Source: Otis tarda
Taxonomy: Eukaryota; Chordata; Aves; Otidiformes; Otididae
Assembly: GCA_026413225.1 (NCBI GenBank)
Contig: CM048553.1
Coordinates: 128,034,190 to 128,098,189, forward strand
Direction of reading: 5' to 3'
Length of the DNA: 64,000 nt
The position numbers were made by a program, and so were the translations under genes. The notes below the pieces were generated by a model that did no database searches, was not told the DNA's origin, and worked only from the letters and a program-made list of their open reading frames with translations. Shown piece by piece: positions 50,301 to 62,640 of the stretch. How positions within the stretch are numbered: the stretch's first letter is position 1; the number at the start of each line of letters is the position of its first letter.

Positions 50301-51406
50301 CTACCTACAGAGTCTGAAAGACTTCTCTTTATTGACAAAAATGGAAGGAAAAATCTTCCAATTTTTTTGATCCTTATCAAAATAAACTCTATCCATGTTA
50401 ATTCATGATGTTAGTCCGTAAACATTTTTTTTTTAAGCAGCAAGGGAGGGAACACACACACAAGTATTCAGCACAAAAATACTGTGGGTACACTTTTCTG
50501 TAAACATTAATCCCCTAATCACATGAAACTCTCCTTCATGTGAATCCAAAAGAACTATGTCTGGGCAGATACTAAAATTTTCTTTTCCATGAATAGTTGA
50601 GTTTTTTAACAAATTCATTCTGGCTGTATTAATGGCTGTTCTGTATTTTCTTTGTGTCAAAATTCAGACAAATGCTCTTATTGTCCAGCAAGTTGACAGA
50701 AACGCTGAATATTGGAGAAAAATGCCATGTGACCTATAATTCCAATCAAAACGAATACTGTCACTCAAACAGGGCCAATCCAAAGTCTATTTTAAGCCAG
50801 TGGGAGATTTTCCATCAACTTCAATAGGCTTTGGATGAAGTCCATGGTGTGTACTGGCAACAAACAGCTCATTCACAAACTACAGACCACTGCTTGTTTG
50901 CTGAAATTTTGGTATGAATAGTTTTGAATAATGAAGAAAAAATCCTCAAAATTGTAAGCAGCTCATGGGCAATTTGCGCACACTAAGGGGAGGAGAATTC
51001 TCTGAAAACAGTTGCTGTGCATTAGTAAGCTTACTTTGATACAACAAAAATGCAGCAGTGAACTGCTTGATGATTGATGTCTAAACTCAGTGAGCATCTG
51101 TCAGGTGACATGGAACATTGGATTTTAGGTTTTGGTTCACTTACTGTTCAATGCTACCCTACACATATTTAAAAGGGAGCTTTAAAACAAGCTTGTAAAA
51201 TAGTTTGTGGCTCCTGCAGCTGGAAACTATTTAGCGCTAGTCTCTCCTAGCACCAGCATCACCAGTGCAGCTCACTAAACAACTTCTGGTCTTTTGCAGT
51301 TTCCTTCTGTTCCTGTTTGATTAAACTATTCCCACCTCTCAATCTTGTAAGCATATAGTTTAGTCATTACATAATTACAACAGACAGACTGAAGCCAGTA
51401 GAGTGT
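47328..51406. other. Non-coding stretch, no gene recognised
   Basis: It contains a T-rich tract at about 49990-50027 and the palindromic repeat at 50778-50836. Around 48705-48780 a minus-strand segment has both an acceptor-like and a strong donor-like site (GGAGG|GTAAGA), but nothing else supports an exon. Confidence 0.5.
50778..50836. repeat. Old palindromic repeat (hairpin type)
   Basis: ATCCAAAGTCTATT at the left pairs with AATAGGCTTTGGAT at the right with one mismatch, and inner bases (AAGCCAGTGG against CCATCAACTT) continue the stem imperfectly. This gives a hairpin of about 59 bases. The core resembles interspersed hairpins with AAGTCAATGG..CCATTGACTT that I associate with reptile and bird genomes. 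The family name is not known to me. Confidence 0.65.
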
Positions 51407-51975
51407 TATAGAGTCCTAGCATATATAAGGCTGGAAGACACCTCTCAGGTCTTCTGACCAAACCCTCAGCTCAAAACAGGGACAGCTTATTCCAGTTTGC
51501 TGATGGTCATGTCCAATTTAGTCTTGAATATCTCCAAGGCTGGAGATTCCACAATCTCTCTGGGCATCTTGGGAATCCTGTTCTAATCATAGGGTATTCT
51601 CATGGTTTATATTTTCTTTCCCTCATAGTGAATCAGGATTTTCATTGCTGCATCTTGTGCCTATGGCCTTTTTTCCTCTCACTGTGTACCTATAAGGTAT
51701 AAGGAAAGTCCAGCTCTTTTTTCTACAACTTTCCATCAGATTACCAAAGACCTGCAAGATCTCTACCTTCTCGTTTTAAGACTCCCCCTACATGCAGTAT
51801 TCTGCAACTATCTGGTGACCTTCCACTGGACTCACTCCAGTCTTGTACCAGGAACTCAGAACCGGACACAATACTCCAATCTGCAGTCTCTCCAGTGCAG
51901 AACAGAGGAGAAAAATAATCTGCTGGAAATGCTTATACTGTTCTTGAACCTTGGGACGTTCCTGTCAGGCTGTCA
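51407..51975 (-). mobile_element. CR1: Degenerate CR1 fragment, about 570 bp
   Basis: The plus strand runs through CR1 3' landmarks in order: TATAGAGTCCTAGCATATATAAGGCTGG, GACACCTCTCAGGTCTTCTGACC, AATATCTCCAAGGCTGGAGATTCCACAATCTCTCTGGGCA, TGCCTATGGCC, GACCTTCCACTGGACTCACTCCAG, and AGGAACTCAGAACCGGACACAATACTCCAATCTG (the usual CAGAACTGGACACAGTACTCCAG block), then GTGCAGAACAGAGGAG. The order and spacing are those of CR1 3' UTR plus the end of ORF2. Substitutions and indels are numerous and no coding frame survives. Confidence 0.88.
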
Positions 51976-54900
51976 AGATCCTTCATATCTCTCCACCTAA
52001 AATAAGGCATCAAAATGCAGCCAAGTAAAGCTGTAAATGGTACATTTTCTGCTGATGAAGACCATGTGGGAACCATTTATTGTTGGTTACATGGTTAGAG
52101 TCTGCCAGAAAATGATACCTGCTTTCTGTCTAGGTTTTTATTGTTGGTTGCCAGATCACCAGGTCTTCACCAGTAAAAATATGCCAATAATATGGCAATG
52201 AAGTCCTATAATGCCTAAAGCAGTTTACCAGATCCTGATGTGTCTACTGATACAATGTGCCAAGAGTAATTACATCTCTGAGCAATTTGCCTGTAAGACC
52301 AAGTCAGAAATCTTTTACTAACTCTAGCCATTTACTAACTCTAGGTATTTTTTTTTGTGCATTTCACGTTTTAATATTATCTAGCTTGGTTTGCCAAACC
52401 TCAGTCATTATAACAAGTACAACTTATCAACTCTGTCCATATATGCATATGGACAGAAATATTGTTGTTTCAGCTTGGTTATGAGTAGGTATTGCATTAA
52501 CACTGAAAAGATTTAGAATTCTGTACTGCCTTGCCTCCTTAATACTCTTTTCTAGGCTAGTCTTTTTTCAAAATAGAGAGGAATGTATATATGGAGTAAA
52601 ACAATAAATTCAGAATGTTCCCTTAAACAAGGCGGGTAAAATCCATTAAGGATCTTGCAATTCATCTGTTTTAAGAGTTAATCAAATTCTCAGATGTGAT
52701 GACCACACCTTCCTTTCAGGCTGATCTAGGAAGCTGACTGAACTGTGTGCGATTACTTTTGCTAATTTGGAGAAATTCTCTAAAAAGCCTAGACATTCAG
52801 TGGCCTACTTACAATGGAAGCTTTGCCAGTCAAAGCTGAAAGTACAATTGGTTAATAAAAGAGCCAAAAGGTTTCATTGTCTTCTGAGCTTACTACTCCT
52901 TCACAACATCCAGAGTGTTGTGATATGAAAGGTTTCAGCTTGTTGTAAGTCTGGACTTTTCCCTAAAGTGGAGGTTCTCTTGTGCAGAAAAGTATAATTT
53001 GAGGTACTTGAGGTGGAAAATCTGAGTCCACATTTGTATCAATATTGTTTACTTCAGAGCTGTTGAAAAAAAAAACTTTGCTTCTTTTAGGTAGACACAA
53101 CTGTTACCTAGTGATGACTGTAGTTAATTTTACTCACACTCATGAAAACCATAAAGAAACCAGGGCTTGTGATTCACAGAGAATGAAATTTTATATTTTG
53201 TCTAAACAATCGTCTTGACTTACTTGCTTTCCACCTAAACTACTTTTTGGGCAACTGACTTTCTTAAAAATTTAGCACCTCTCTTCTTCATTCAAAACCA
53301 GAGAAGTTTGAATAATGTGATTTTGGGAGATAGATTTCTTTCTTCCTTTACTTTGAAAGTAATATTTGACTTTTAAAGACACATATTGACTGGTAATTTC
53401 ACTTTCTTTTCTGTGGAATGCCACTGTCAAAATTTATGAGGTTTCTGCTTTATTTCAGTGTTTCCTCACTGTCCTGAGTATTAAGTCTCATTTGTTTCTT
53501 ACTGGTTTTCTTAAAAACTCTTCACTTGTGTCAATATCTCATTTAACCAGACTCTGAAGACATATTCCCTTATACATATCACTGTTATTTTCAGCTGGAA
53601 ATGTGTTATGAATTTTTATGAGATGACCATATATATTTTTGCCAATTGCATGCGTCTGATCAGAAATGTAGTAGAATGACTGTCTATGCTTTAAGTATTT
53701 TAAACAAAAACATTATTCTGTCTTTAAGCATATGCATACTATGATCAGTATTTCTCCCTAGAGAAAGGTATCTGTCCAAAAGCTTGTTATGTATCCCATA
53801 ATTCTACCAAGTTCCCATGACCTCTTCTGTACTACAGACAGCTAAATAGTGTGCAAGAATTGTTATTGTGGACAGTTATATTGCCTGATTTCATAATAGA
53901 CTTCAAACACATATTTCACACTTTCCTTGGGATGGGCTAGGGAATCATAACTGAACAGAGGTGAGCACGCTTAACCCGTCAGTGATGGATGTCTCATTTG
54001 CTGGTTCATTTGTGTACTATTCATTGCCCTCTGCTGGATGTGGCTTGGCATTTATTTGGGCAAGATCTGAACAAATTGTACTGATGTCTCCAACATAAGA
54101 ATAGCAACACCGAAAAAAGTGCAACAGGTCCTACTGAGGTGGTTCAGAGAGTTTGTGTTAGGTGCCTAGGCAGCATGTATCTTCTTGAGGCAAAATGAAT
54201 TACCTTCAAAGAGCAATTCACAGCACTGGAGAGAGGATTTGATTCCTCATTGTGAAGCTACTTAGAGCTAGCTTGCATGGAGTGTCTTCGTAAGTATAAG
54301 AACGTGCTTAAATTTCCATGTCATTAAGTGTTGCACATCATATGATTCCATTCAGTCACTGTCTAGGACACAGACTCTCGGTAGGCTGACAGCTAGTTAA
54401 GTCTTCAAAATACAGTTGGGAGACGAGGAGCAAAACAGTTTTCTATGCACAGTTTGTCTAATAGCCTAGCAGTGAGAGCATTCAAAGGGGAAACCTGAAA
54501 GTGACACTTGGTTGCCTACCTGGAAGTTGGGGAATGTGGATGAGACTCCACCAGGAGTGAAGCTGCCTCTTTGGACTGCAGGGGAAAAAGGCACATTCTT
54601 GTTCACCATGGAAAAAAAACCCAACAAACAATAAACCCCACACTGCTTTTGTGGGAGCCTGAATGCAAAGACTTAAGACAGGAGAAGTTTCAGGACAAAA
54701 GCAAAGTGTTTACTAACATTTTTTCTTATTGAGGTAACTTTTTCCAGATAATTTTGTGAAACTGGAAGCTACATCCTACCTAAGTGACCACGTAACTTCT
54801 AAGGCTAGCACTTTGCACTTGCATGCATCTGGAATGTATGATTTACATAATGGAAAGATTACTGATTTTTTTTCTGTTTTATATGGTTTTTATATCTTCA

Positions 54901-57900
54901 AGTATTAAGAATATGATTCTAACTTTTCCACTGCATGATGATTGTGGTTTAGCTCTCTATCTTGATGTCTGTCATCATATAATCGGGGATTAAGTGGCAG
55001 TAAAATGGCATTTGATCCTAGATCTTCAAAATAGAAGATCTTCATGCCAAATATCTCCTCAGTCCTTACCCCATAATTCAAAGAACTCCATTGCCAACTT
55101 GTCTTTTAACATAATGAGATGTGATTGAAGTGAGTTATTATTCCCTTCCTCTTCTTTTCCACCACATTGGCAAATACTACCAATGAAGGACTGAATGTCA
55201 TGAGACATTGACTACCTAAGTTAAATTCAGACCTTTTAGCAATAATAAGGCTGTTACATGAAATATTAGATCACTTCCTGTTACACTAGGCAGCAGCCTT
55301 TTCCAGAAAAGAAAACATTTATATTTCCAGCATAAAGAAGTGCTCACATTTTCATTTAGTCTCACAGTATTGCAAATACAGCACTAGAATGACAGATGAC
55401 CCTACGAAATAGCACCTGGCCACCTACCTTAACTCATAAACCAGCAAACTGCAAGCATTAAAAATGCCATCGCCTTGCTCTCCTGGTTTGAGCTGTGAAA
55501 ATTGTGATTATGTGGGAGCCAGAACCAGTCAGATTGGATGATGTCATTTTGTAGAAAAGGAGACTGTAGTAGGATAGTTCTGCCACTTGTCTTTACAGCC
55601 ATTCTAGTGCAGGATTTGCATGTAAAATGAGTGCTCTATAATTAATAGAGTAGCATAGGCTGGGATATCTGGGACCATAAGGGAATGTGGTGCATTAGGC
55701 ATGTAGACATGCCAAAGCTGTATTTCAATCTGCTTAAAGAAGAAACAACAAAAATCTTATGGCATATGAGGCCAACTGAATAGGGGATTGCAGTCATTTG
55801 TTTATGTTATAGTTATGTCTCTTCTAGAATAAAGGTCTGCTTTTACTGAGGCAAAGGAGTTGCTTCAGTGAAAGCACCAGGAATAAACGCACCTTGTTCA
55901 GTATAGTTGTGCTGCTGTTTTATCTCCGTTGCACTTTTCCATATTATGACACCAATGTTTTACATATCTCCTTCACAGCACATACTGCAACCCCCTACAG
56001 CAATGCCTTCTGAGAAATTTTACTGAGGCAAATCTGAAGCAATTTAGGCATCTTTTGGAGATTTATGGGAAATTCCAGGATATATTGGTATCCATAGTTT
56101 TCGGAAAACTTGTTTAATTTCCTCAAGAATTTGTACAGTTTTCCTTCCTGGAAAAAAAAAAATCCTATTCTTTTTTCCAAAGTGAATGCCAAGTTGAAGA
56201 CACTAGTCTCACTTCTTCCACTGCTACGTGGGCTTTGCTAGAACTGTTGAAGATTTGAGGAGAAAAATCGAGAAAAAATCACTGGCAAAATTCATCATGA
56301 CCAATTTCTCTCTTGCGCAGATATGATTTGAGCAAAGGTATTATTAACTGAAGGAACATTTGTTTTGTTGGACATTCAGTTGTTTTGTTGGACCACTAAC
56401 ATCCTTCATTTTGCCTGAGACAAAGGAACCATAGAGTGGTAAGACCTCTGATACTTTTTTTTAAATTATGTGTACATGAAGCTACATCATTCTCTCACTC
56501 TTGTTTCCAGATACGTCCTTTTAATACAGAAGAACTTCACTTCTCATGTTAGATATAGACATCTTTTTAACTCGGAGCTCATAGCAGTACGTTAAATGAG
56601 TAAGATCTGTCCATGGTCCTCACAGTGAGCTCTTTCCCAGGGCTGTTTAACTTGTAAAACAACCAGCATGCTCCTGCAAAGTAGTCTCTGGTTTTAGCTT
56701 TGAAATCAAATGTTCTCCATCAGATGATAAAAGGTAATACCATAACTTACATTTCAGTCAGATATAGAAAGAGAATGCCTGCAATGTTTTCATGTCAATG
56801 AAGAGATGGACACAATACAGTACAACATCCATTGGAAACTAGTGCAGTAGTAGTGAGATGTGTATGTATGTATGTGTATGTATGACTTTATTCAGGATAG
56901 TCCTACCAGTATGGCTAACCCCATGAGAGGTCATTGAAGACCTTTCATCTAAGACTAAGACTAAGAACTGTTATTTAAGGAAATAAGGGAATTCTTCTTT
57001 TTGGGACAGATGTCAGAATATAAAAGACGTCCATACACAAAACCTAGCTACTATAATGTTACAGGAACAGAAATTGTGTTCTGATATCACTCTAAGCAAG
57101 TGAAAATATGTGAATCAGACAATGTCTACTGCTAATACTACAATGAAAGCTGTGTTTGCTTTAAAGTTATAAACATAATTAAGTTTTGATTGCATCACAT
57201 ATTCTGCTGTGGCTGTTAGGGACTGACCAAATTTTTCACAGACATGATTTTTATTAATTTACTTGGAGCTAGAAAAGATTAGATAGCTAGTCAGAAATGG
57301 TAAAGTTACCCACTATGTACTGCTAGAAGATATACCAGTCTTACTACAGAGTACAGAATAAAGACCCAGAAACATGGGTTGACCTGAATATATTGGAGCT
57401 CTGATACATGAAGTATTCCAAATGTTCTTGCAATTACTCACTTTGATAAGCTTGTTGGCAATAATTAATTGATGAAAATCCATTGACACTTTGCTTACAG
57501 TCATTCCCAAAATAAACTCAAACTCAGGCATGGTGCAATCTACATGCATCAAAAATTTTTTGCTTGAAATACTTCTTTTTAATATGAAATTAAGTCATAT
57601 TTTATTGTTGTACTGTCTGTGATTGAAAAAAGAAAGATTATTTCGCTTAGTGTGAATTAGTTAGTTTAGGAAAAATATAGGGATAATACAGGCTCACTAT
57701 ATAAAATAATTCAGATTGTACTGACTTCAAGAAGCAAATACAACATAATAAATTAAACCTATAGTACCTATTTCCTTTACTGAAACGTCTCTGTAGAGAA
57801 ACTAGATTTCGTTCTCCCATAAGAGCTTCCCCTGTAAGGTTCATCTTGTTTTATGAGTTTCCAGTTGCCTCAATTAGACATAGCAAACTCACTTTGAATA

Positions 57901-60900
57901 TGAATTCTTCATGTTACAGTTAAAGTTATTTTTCTCAATTTCATTCATGAGATACTGCAGAAAGCTAATGATGACTCCAGCCATTTAGATTGCTTTTCTT
58001 TGGAACGAGTTTGTGTTATTTTACACTGGAGATTGAGGAAAGAAAATTACATTTCTTTTGTTGACAATAAGAAACAAGCAATGACTTGTTGAAAAAGAGT
58101 ATGTCTGAATGACAAGATACTAAATATGTGAAAAAATATGTCTTCTAATCAGTAATATGTTACGTATTCATCCAAACTCAACTCATTTTACTTTTCCCTC
58201 TAAGAGAGGTGAATGGCACAGCAGTGGTAGATCAGTTTAGGTGCCGAGTAGAAGCTTTTGATGGTGATATTCCAGCCTCCAGATTTCTGGTTTAGTGTTA
58301 AATGAGAGTATCCTTAGGAGTGGGATTTTAATGCTCATTATTCATTATAATGAAAAGCAGTATGTTTAACATCTATCTTAGCTGGTATAATGAATCTTCT
58401 TTTGTTTAATTTCATTTTAAAAGTAAGAAAGATGAAAGATTTTTATATTCTAAGAAAATGTTTTTATGCTATTAAATGTGTACCTTTGGACTCTAACTGA
58501 GACTATTTAAATGAAAAACAAGGAGACCCAATAAGGTAATATAAAATAATTAATGGTTAAAAGGATCTTCTGTGAACATTCTGAAAATAAAAAAGACCAT
58601 GAATTTACCAGGTTTAAAGAAATATCGAGAACTTCTCTTGATATAGTTAAACATATTACCCATAGTTATGATGCAAGATTTTTTTTAATGCTAAGGTTTT
58701 TGAAAGGGATAGGAAACATTATGTGTCAGGATATAACTCAGCCTCTAGTTAGCAGCATTTAGGAAAAAAAAAATTATTATAGACAAGTTACTTCATAACT
58801 ATTGCAGATATTAAGTAGATATGCATATAGACCTACAATAATCTCCCCAGGCCTGTTCATGCAATCAACCACCAGTGGTAAATTTTTTTCTCAATTTTTC
58901 TTCAGGAAATCCTCATATTAGAAGAACTATCATCATAACATTGTTCTTAAGTATTTGAAAATGGATATTTGAAATTCTTCCTGCTAGTGGAAAGATACAT
59001 CAAGTTTGGACTTTTTCTGATATAGCTGCATATGTCTTTATTTGGCTTTATCTTCAAAGACATCAGTGTGGATGTTTCAGAAATAAACAAATCTGTTGTG
59101 CACTCCTATTTCATACTTAGGGTATATGAAGAATACGTAGGAAATATAAGTACATATAGAGCACACAAGAATGTGTATTGTAGAATAGTCCTATGCTGCT
59201 GTAATTCTCTCCTCTGTCTAATACCTTGTTTCTCTCTGTCCCTGTTTCTGACAAATCTTTCTGAAGTTGAGGTGAATTTCCTGCATACAACTGTCAATAA
59301 TATGAATTATTTAGTTCATTGGATTCCTGTCTGTGCTTCTCCACAAAGTTATAAAGTGTCATAACTTCTATTCACTTCTGCGAAGTGTCATAACTTTGTT
59401 TATAGTTTTGCATTCAATGACCTTCTGGAAAATTTGCTCATATAAGTACTACTTTGGGCTACCTTATATCTTGACTGGGCATGCTTGCATGATGACTGGC
59501 TTAAGCAAACAAAAAACAATTAACTAGACATTCTTTCAGACTCCCAAAGAGATAAGTAAGAAAAGAATCAGAAACTATGAAGCAAGGAAGAAGTAAGCCC
59601 TACTTATAGCATCATTCTTTTTAGGTGTTTGGTGCCACTCCACTCAATTCTAGCGCTGACAATCAGTCTCATGATTGCTTATATTCTTCTGAAATGTTTT
59701 TGAAAAACTACCTCTGAAGTATGTAATTTACTAACTCTACTAATCTACCTTTTATGGTACAGCTGCTCGCTGAATTTACTCCTGCACCAATAAGCGAGAA
59801 CAATGCTGCAGTTTGATTCATTCTGTGCAAAAAGGAAGAAATTATATTGAGAATCTTGTTGAATTGAATTCGAACAAAAAGCTATTTATTGACATTCCTA
59901 AGTGATCTGAAGGATTAATTAGTAGGAAAAAGGTGCATAGAAATTATAAATAAGAGCAAGGCTTCATTTCAGCTTATAGGCTATAATACTTTTATTTCCA
60001 CTTCTAAAAAAAAAAAGGCTTCTGTAAGGAATTAACCTTTGTATTGACATTTTTCAGTCCACAAATAGGTTTTAGGTTACACTTAAATGAGGCTTCCATT
60101 GCTGACTCTGGAAGTTAACTAGTGAATGAGCAATTCAGCAGAAATTCGTAAACATGAATGTTATGAGTTCCAGGTATCATATTCTTGTTAGAAAAACCTC
60201 AGTACTTACAATTTCTCCAGAACATTTTTTCCATAATTGACCTTTAAAGTTGTGAGAGGGGAACAAAGCATTGGCTGCCATTTAAGGTGAAATAGGAGGA
60301 TTTCCTCATATTTTATTACTAAGATTGTTTTTCTTTTATTGCAAACTATGAGAGGAATAATTTATGTCTGTTTTTAATCAACCCGTATCGACATGGGAAA
60401 TTACAAAGGGTACCACTTCACTGAAAGTGGAAACTATTTGTTTCCTTTTGAAAAAAAAAAAAACAACATAATAATTTATAATTTTCAGACAAGCACTCAG
60501 AGAATGATATGATAGTAGTGATCTACTCTTTTTTCATAGCCTCAGAATTGCTCCATCCATGTGTGTGCCTATTTGAGGATGAAAGGAGAATTTGTGGCTC
60601 AGTTTTCTGCCTTCCAGTTGTATTTGCTCATTTTCTTTTGGGAAACAGTCTGTTCTAGAGTTACGTAAGAATTCCCAGATTTGGCACTCTTGTCCAAAGA
60701 CAGTGTAAAAAAAAGCTGGGAGTAAAAATTGTTGTGACAAGTTAGGCAGATAGTATGAACATTTAGTCCTGGGTCTCAGATCACAGGTAAAACTACTCCT
60801 TTGTGTAGCAGCATTAATTATACGTGCTATCAAAATCTCATTTATGGACCTCTTAGTCGTAAGACCAACTCATGAGTTATTTCCTATTAATCCACTTCTC

Positions 60901-62022
60901 AACGTCTGGGCTGTCAGTGCACATAGGCAGGAAACAAATCACCTAAACAGTCTGTGTGGAATGAATCGAAGAATAAAAGCACGTAACAATAAAACTGGTA
61001 GTCTAAACATCTCAGCAAAAGAGCAAGATTTAAGAGTACAGTTAGTTGATGGTTGCTTAGACAAAAAGCAGTAAATTAGAGACTATAAATAACAGAACAG
61101 TTACAGGCTTTGTAATAACGTCCTGTAACACAATTTCGGAGGCAGTAGTTTACTATTATTACCTCTAATGACCAGACTCTCTATAAAGAACAAAAACTGA
61201 AAAGCACACTGTATCTATAAATTTAATGAAGCACATTTAGTCTACAAACACATACACTCAAATGTAAATGGACATTTTATGTATAGTAAAAAAAGGAAAA
61301 CAGAGAAGTCCTGAGACAGAAGAGTGAATCTAAAGCTGATGTCTGACAGACTCGAGTTTATCACAACTCCCCTCTGTGCTTATCTCACAGATAACATGCG
61401 CTGCTACCTGAACCTGGAGCTAACTCTTATTTGCACATAGAAGCTCATTTCTTTCTTCCTGGCTGTTACCAATTAGATTTCATTCCTAAAGTTGGGCCTC
61501 TATGTGTCCATGCATGTGTGTGTGGTAAGGTTTCCTCTTTTCCTAGTTTTCAGAGGATTTTAGGTATTGCAGATCCTAGTTGCATATTCTTCACCCTTTA
61601 CCTGAAGCTGTACTTCTTCTTTCCAGCAGTTTCTGCTTTGTGATTCCTGGAAATGACTACAGATTTGACAGCAGGTTTGACACCACTTCCAAAGTCAAGA
61701 TTTTGTCTTTACAAAGAATTTAATATCTCCCTGGATCAGTGGCCAGGAAAATGGGTCACACCTTCAAATTTCTTTCAACTTTAGAAGTTCACCTGAAGGC
61801 TTATAAGATGTCTCAATTTCTTTTTCTTTTTACTGAATGTATGAGACTCCCTGCATTGGTTTATGCTGTAAAGTGATACTGCCTACTGAGGACTCCATTA
61901 CTGAAAAGCTCCCATGTGTCAGTGGAGGTGGGTCACAGCATGAAGCCATGTGCTAGGGAGCAGCCAAGGCACGAGGGCTGATGGGAAATGCATGGTCTTC
62001 TGTGGATGCTGACCAGTGTTGT
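51976..62022. other. AT-rich non-coding stretch, no gene recognised
   Basis: About 10 kb without a supported gene or transposon. Minor features are a 17-bp tandem duplication at 52314-52344, a 20-bp duplication of TTGTTTTGTTGGAC at 56361-56394, a GTAT run near 56860-56884, and a small set of mixed direct and inverted repeats at 59343-59399. Confidence 0.55.
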
Positions 62023-62640
62023 ATAGAATCATAGAATGGTTTGGGTTGGAAGGGACCTTTAAAGGTTGTCTAGTTCAACTCCCCTGCAAGAGGCAAGGGC
62101 ATCTTCAACTTGATCAGGTTGCTCAGAGCCCCATCCAACATGGCCTTGAATGTTTCCAGGGATGGGGCATCTACCACCTCTCGGGGCAACTTGATCCAGT
62201 GTTCCACCACCCTCATTGTAAAAAATTTTTTTCCTTATGTCCAGTCTGAATCTATCTCCCTCTATTTTAAAACCATTACCCCTTGTCCTATCACAACAGC
62301 CCCTGCTAAACAGTTTGTCCCCATCTTTCCTATAAGCCCCCTTTAGGTACTGAAAGGCCACTACAGAGTCTCCCTGGAGCCTTCTCTTCTCCAGGCTGAA
62401 CAGCCCCAACTCTCTCAGCCTGTCCTCATAGGAGAGGTGCTCCAGCCATTTCATCTTCGTGGCCTTCCTCTGGACTCGCTCCAACATGTCCATGTCTTTC
62501 CTGTGCTGAGGGCTCCAGAGCTGGACGCAGTACTCCAGGTGGAGTCTCATGAGAGCAGAGTAGAGGGACAGAATCAACTCCCTCGACCTACTGGCCACAA
62601 TTCTTTCTTTTGATGCAGCCCAGTACTCCCACTTCTGCTC
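62023..62640 (-). mobile_element. CR1: CR1 LINE, intact 3' end, 5' truncated
   Basis: The plus strand opens with ATAGAATCATAGAATGG, the reverse of the CR1 terminal ATTCTATG octamer repeats, so the true 3' end is present. It is followed by the TTTGGGTTGGAAGGGACCTT block, the rest of the 3' UTR and the end of ORF2, up to GATGCAGCCCAGTACTCCC near 62630, where homology stops. The copy is short and 5' truncated, as most CR1 copies are. It has the same orientation as the copy at 1-725 and overlaps it in element coordinates over about 360 bases. Confidence 0.97.
62059..62598 (-). pseudogene. CR1 ORF2 C-terminal remnant
   Basis: A 179-codon open stretch on the minus strand reads through the C-terminal part of CR1 ORF2, including [19 protein letters not shown], the helical [20 protein letters not shown] and [20 protein letters not shown]. 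It then continues into what is 3' UTR in some CR1 subfamilies. It lacks the endonuclease and all reverse-transcriptase catalytic motifs, so it encodes no working enzyme. The length of the surviving frame suggests a younger copy than those at 10989, 34259 and 51407. Confidence 0.92.

Noticed and set aside
59032..59364. 110-codon plus-strand frame with hydrophobic Leu/Cys stretch
   Set aside because: It has no supporting signals and an AT-driven composition, so it is treated as chance.
62016..62346. Plus-strand frames of 77 and 78 codons over the right-hand CR1
   Set aside because: They are antisense to the CR1 3' UTR and ORF2 end.
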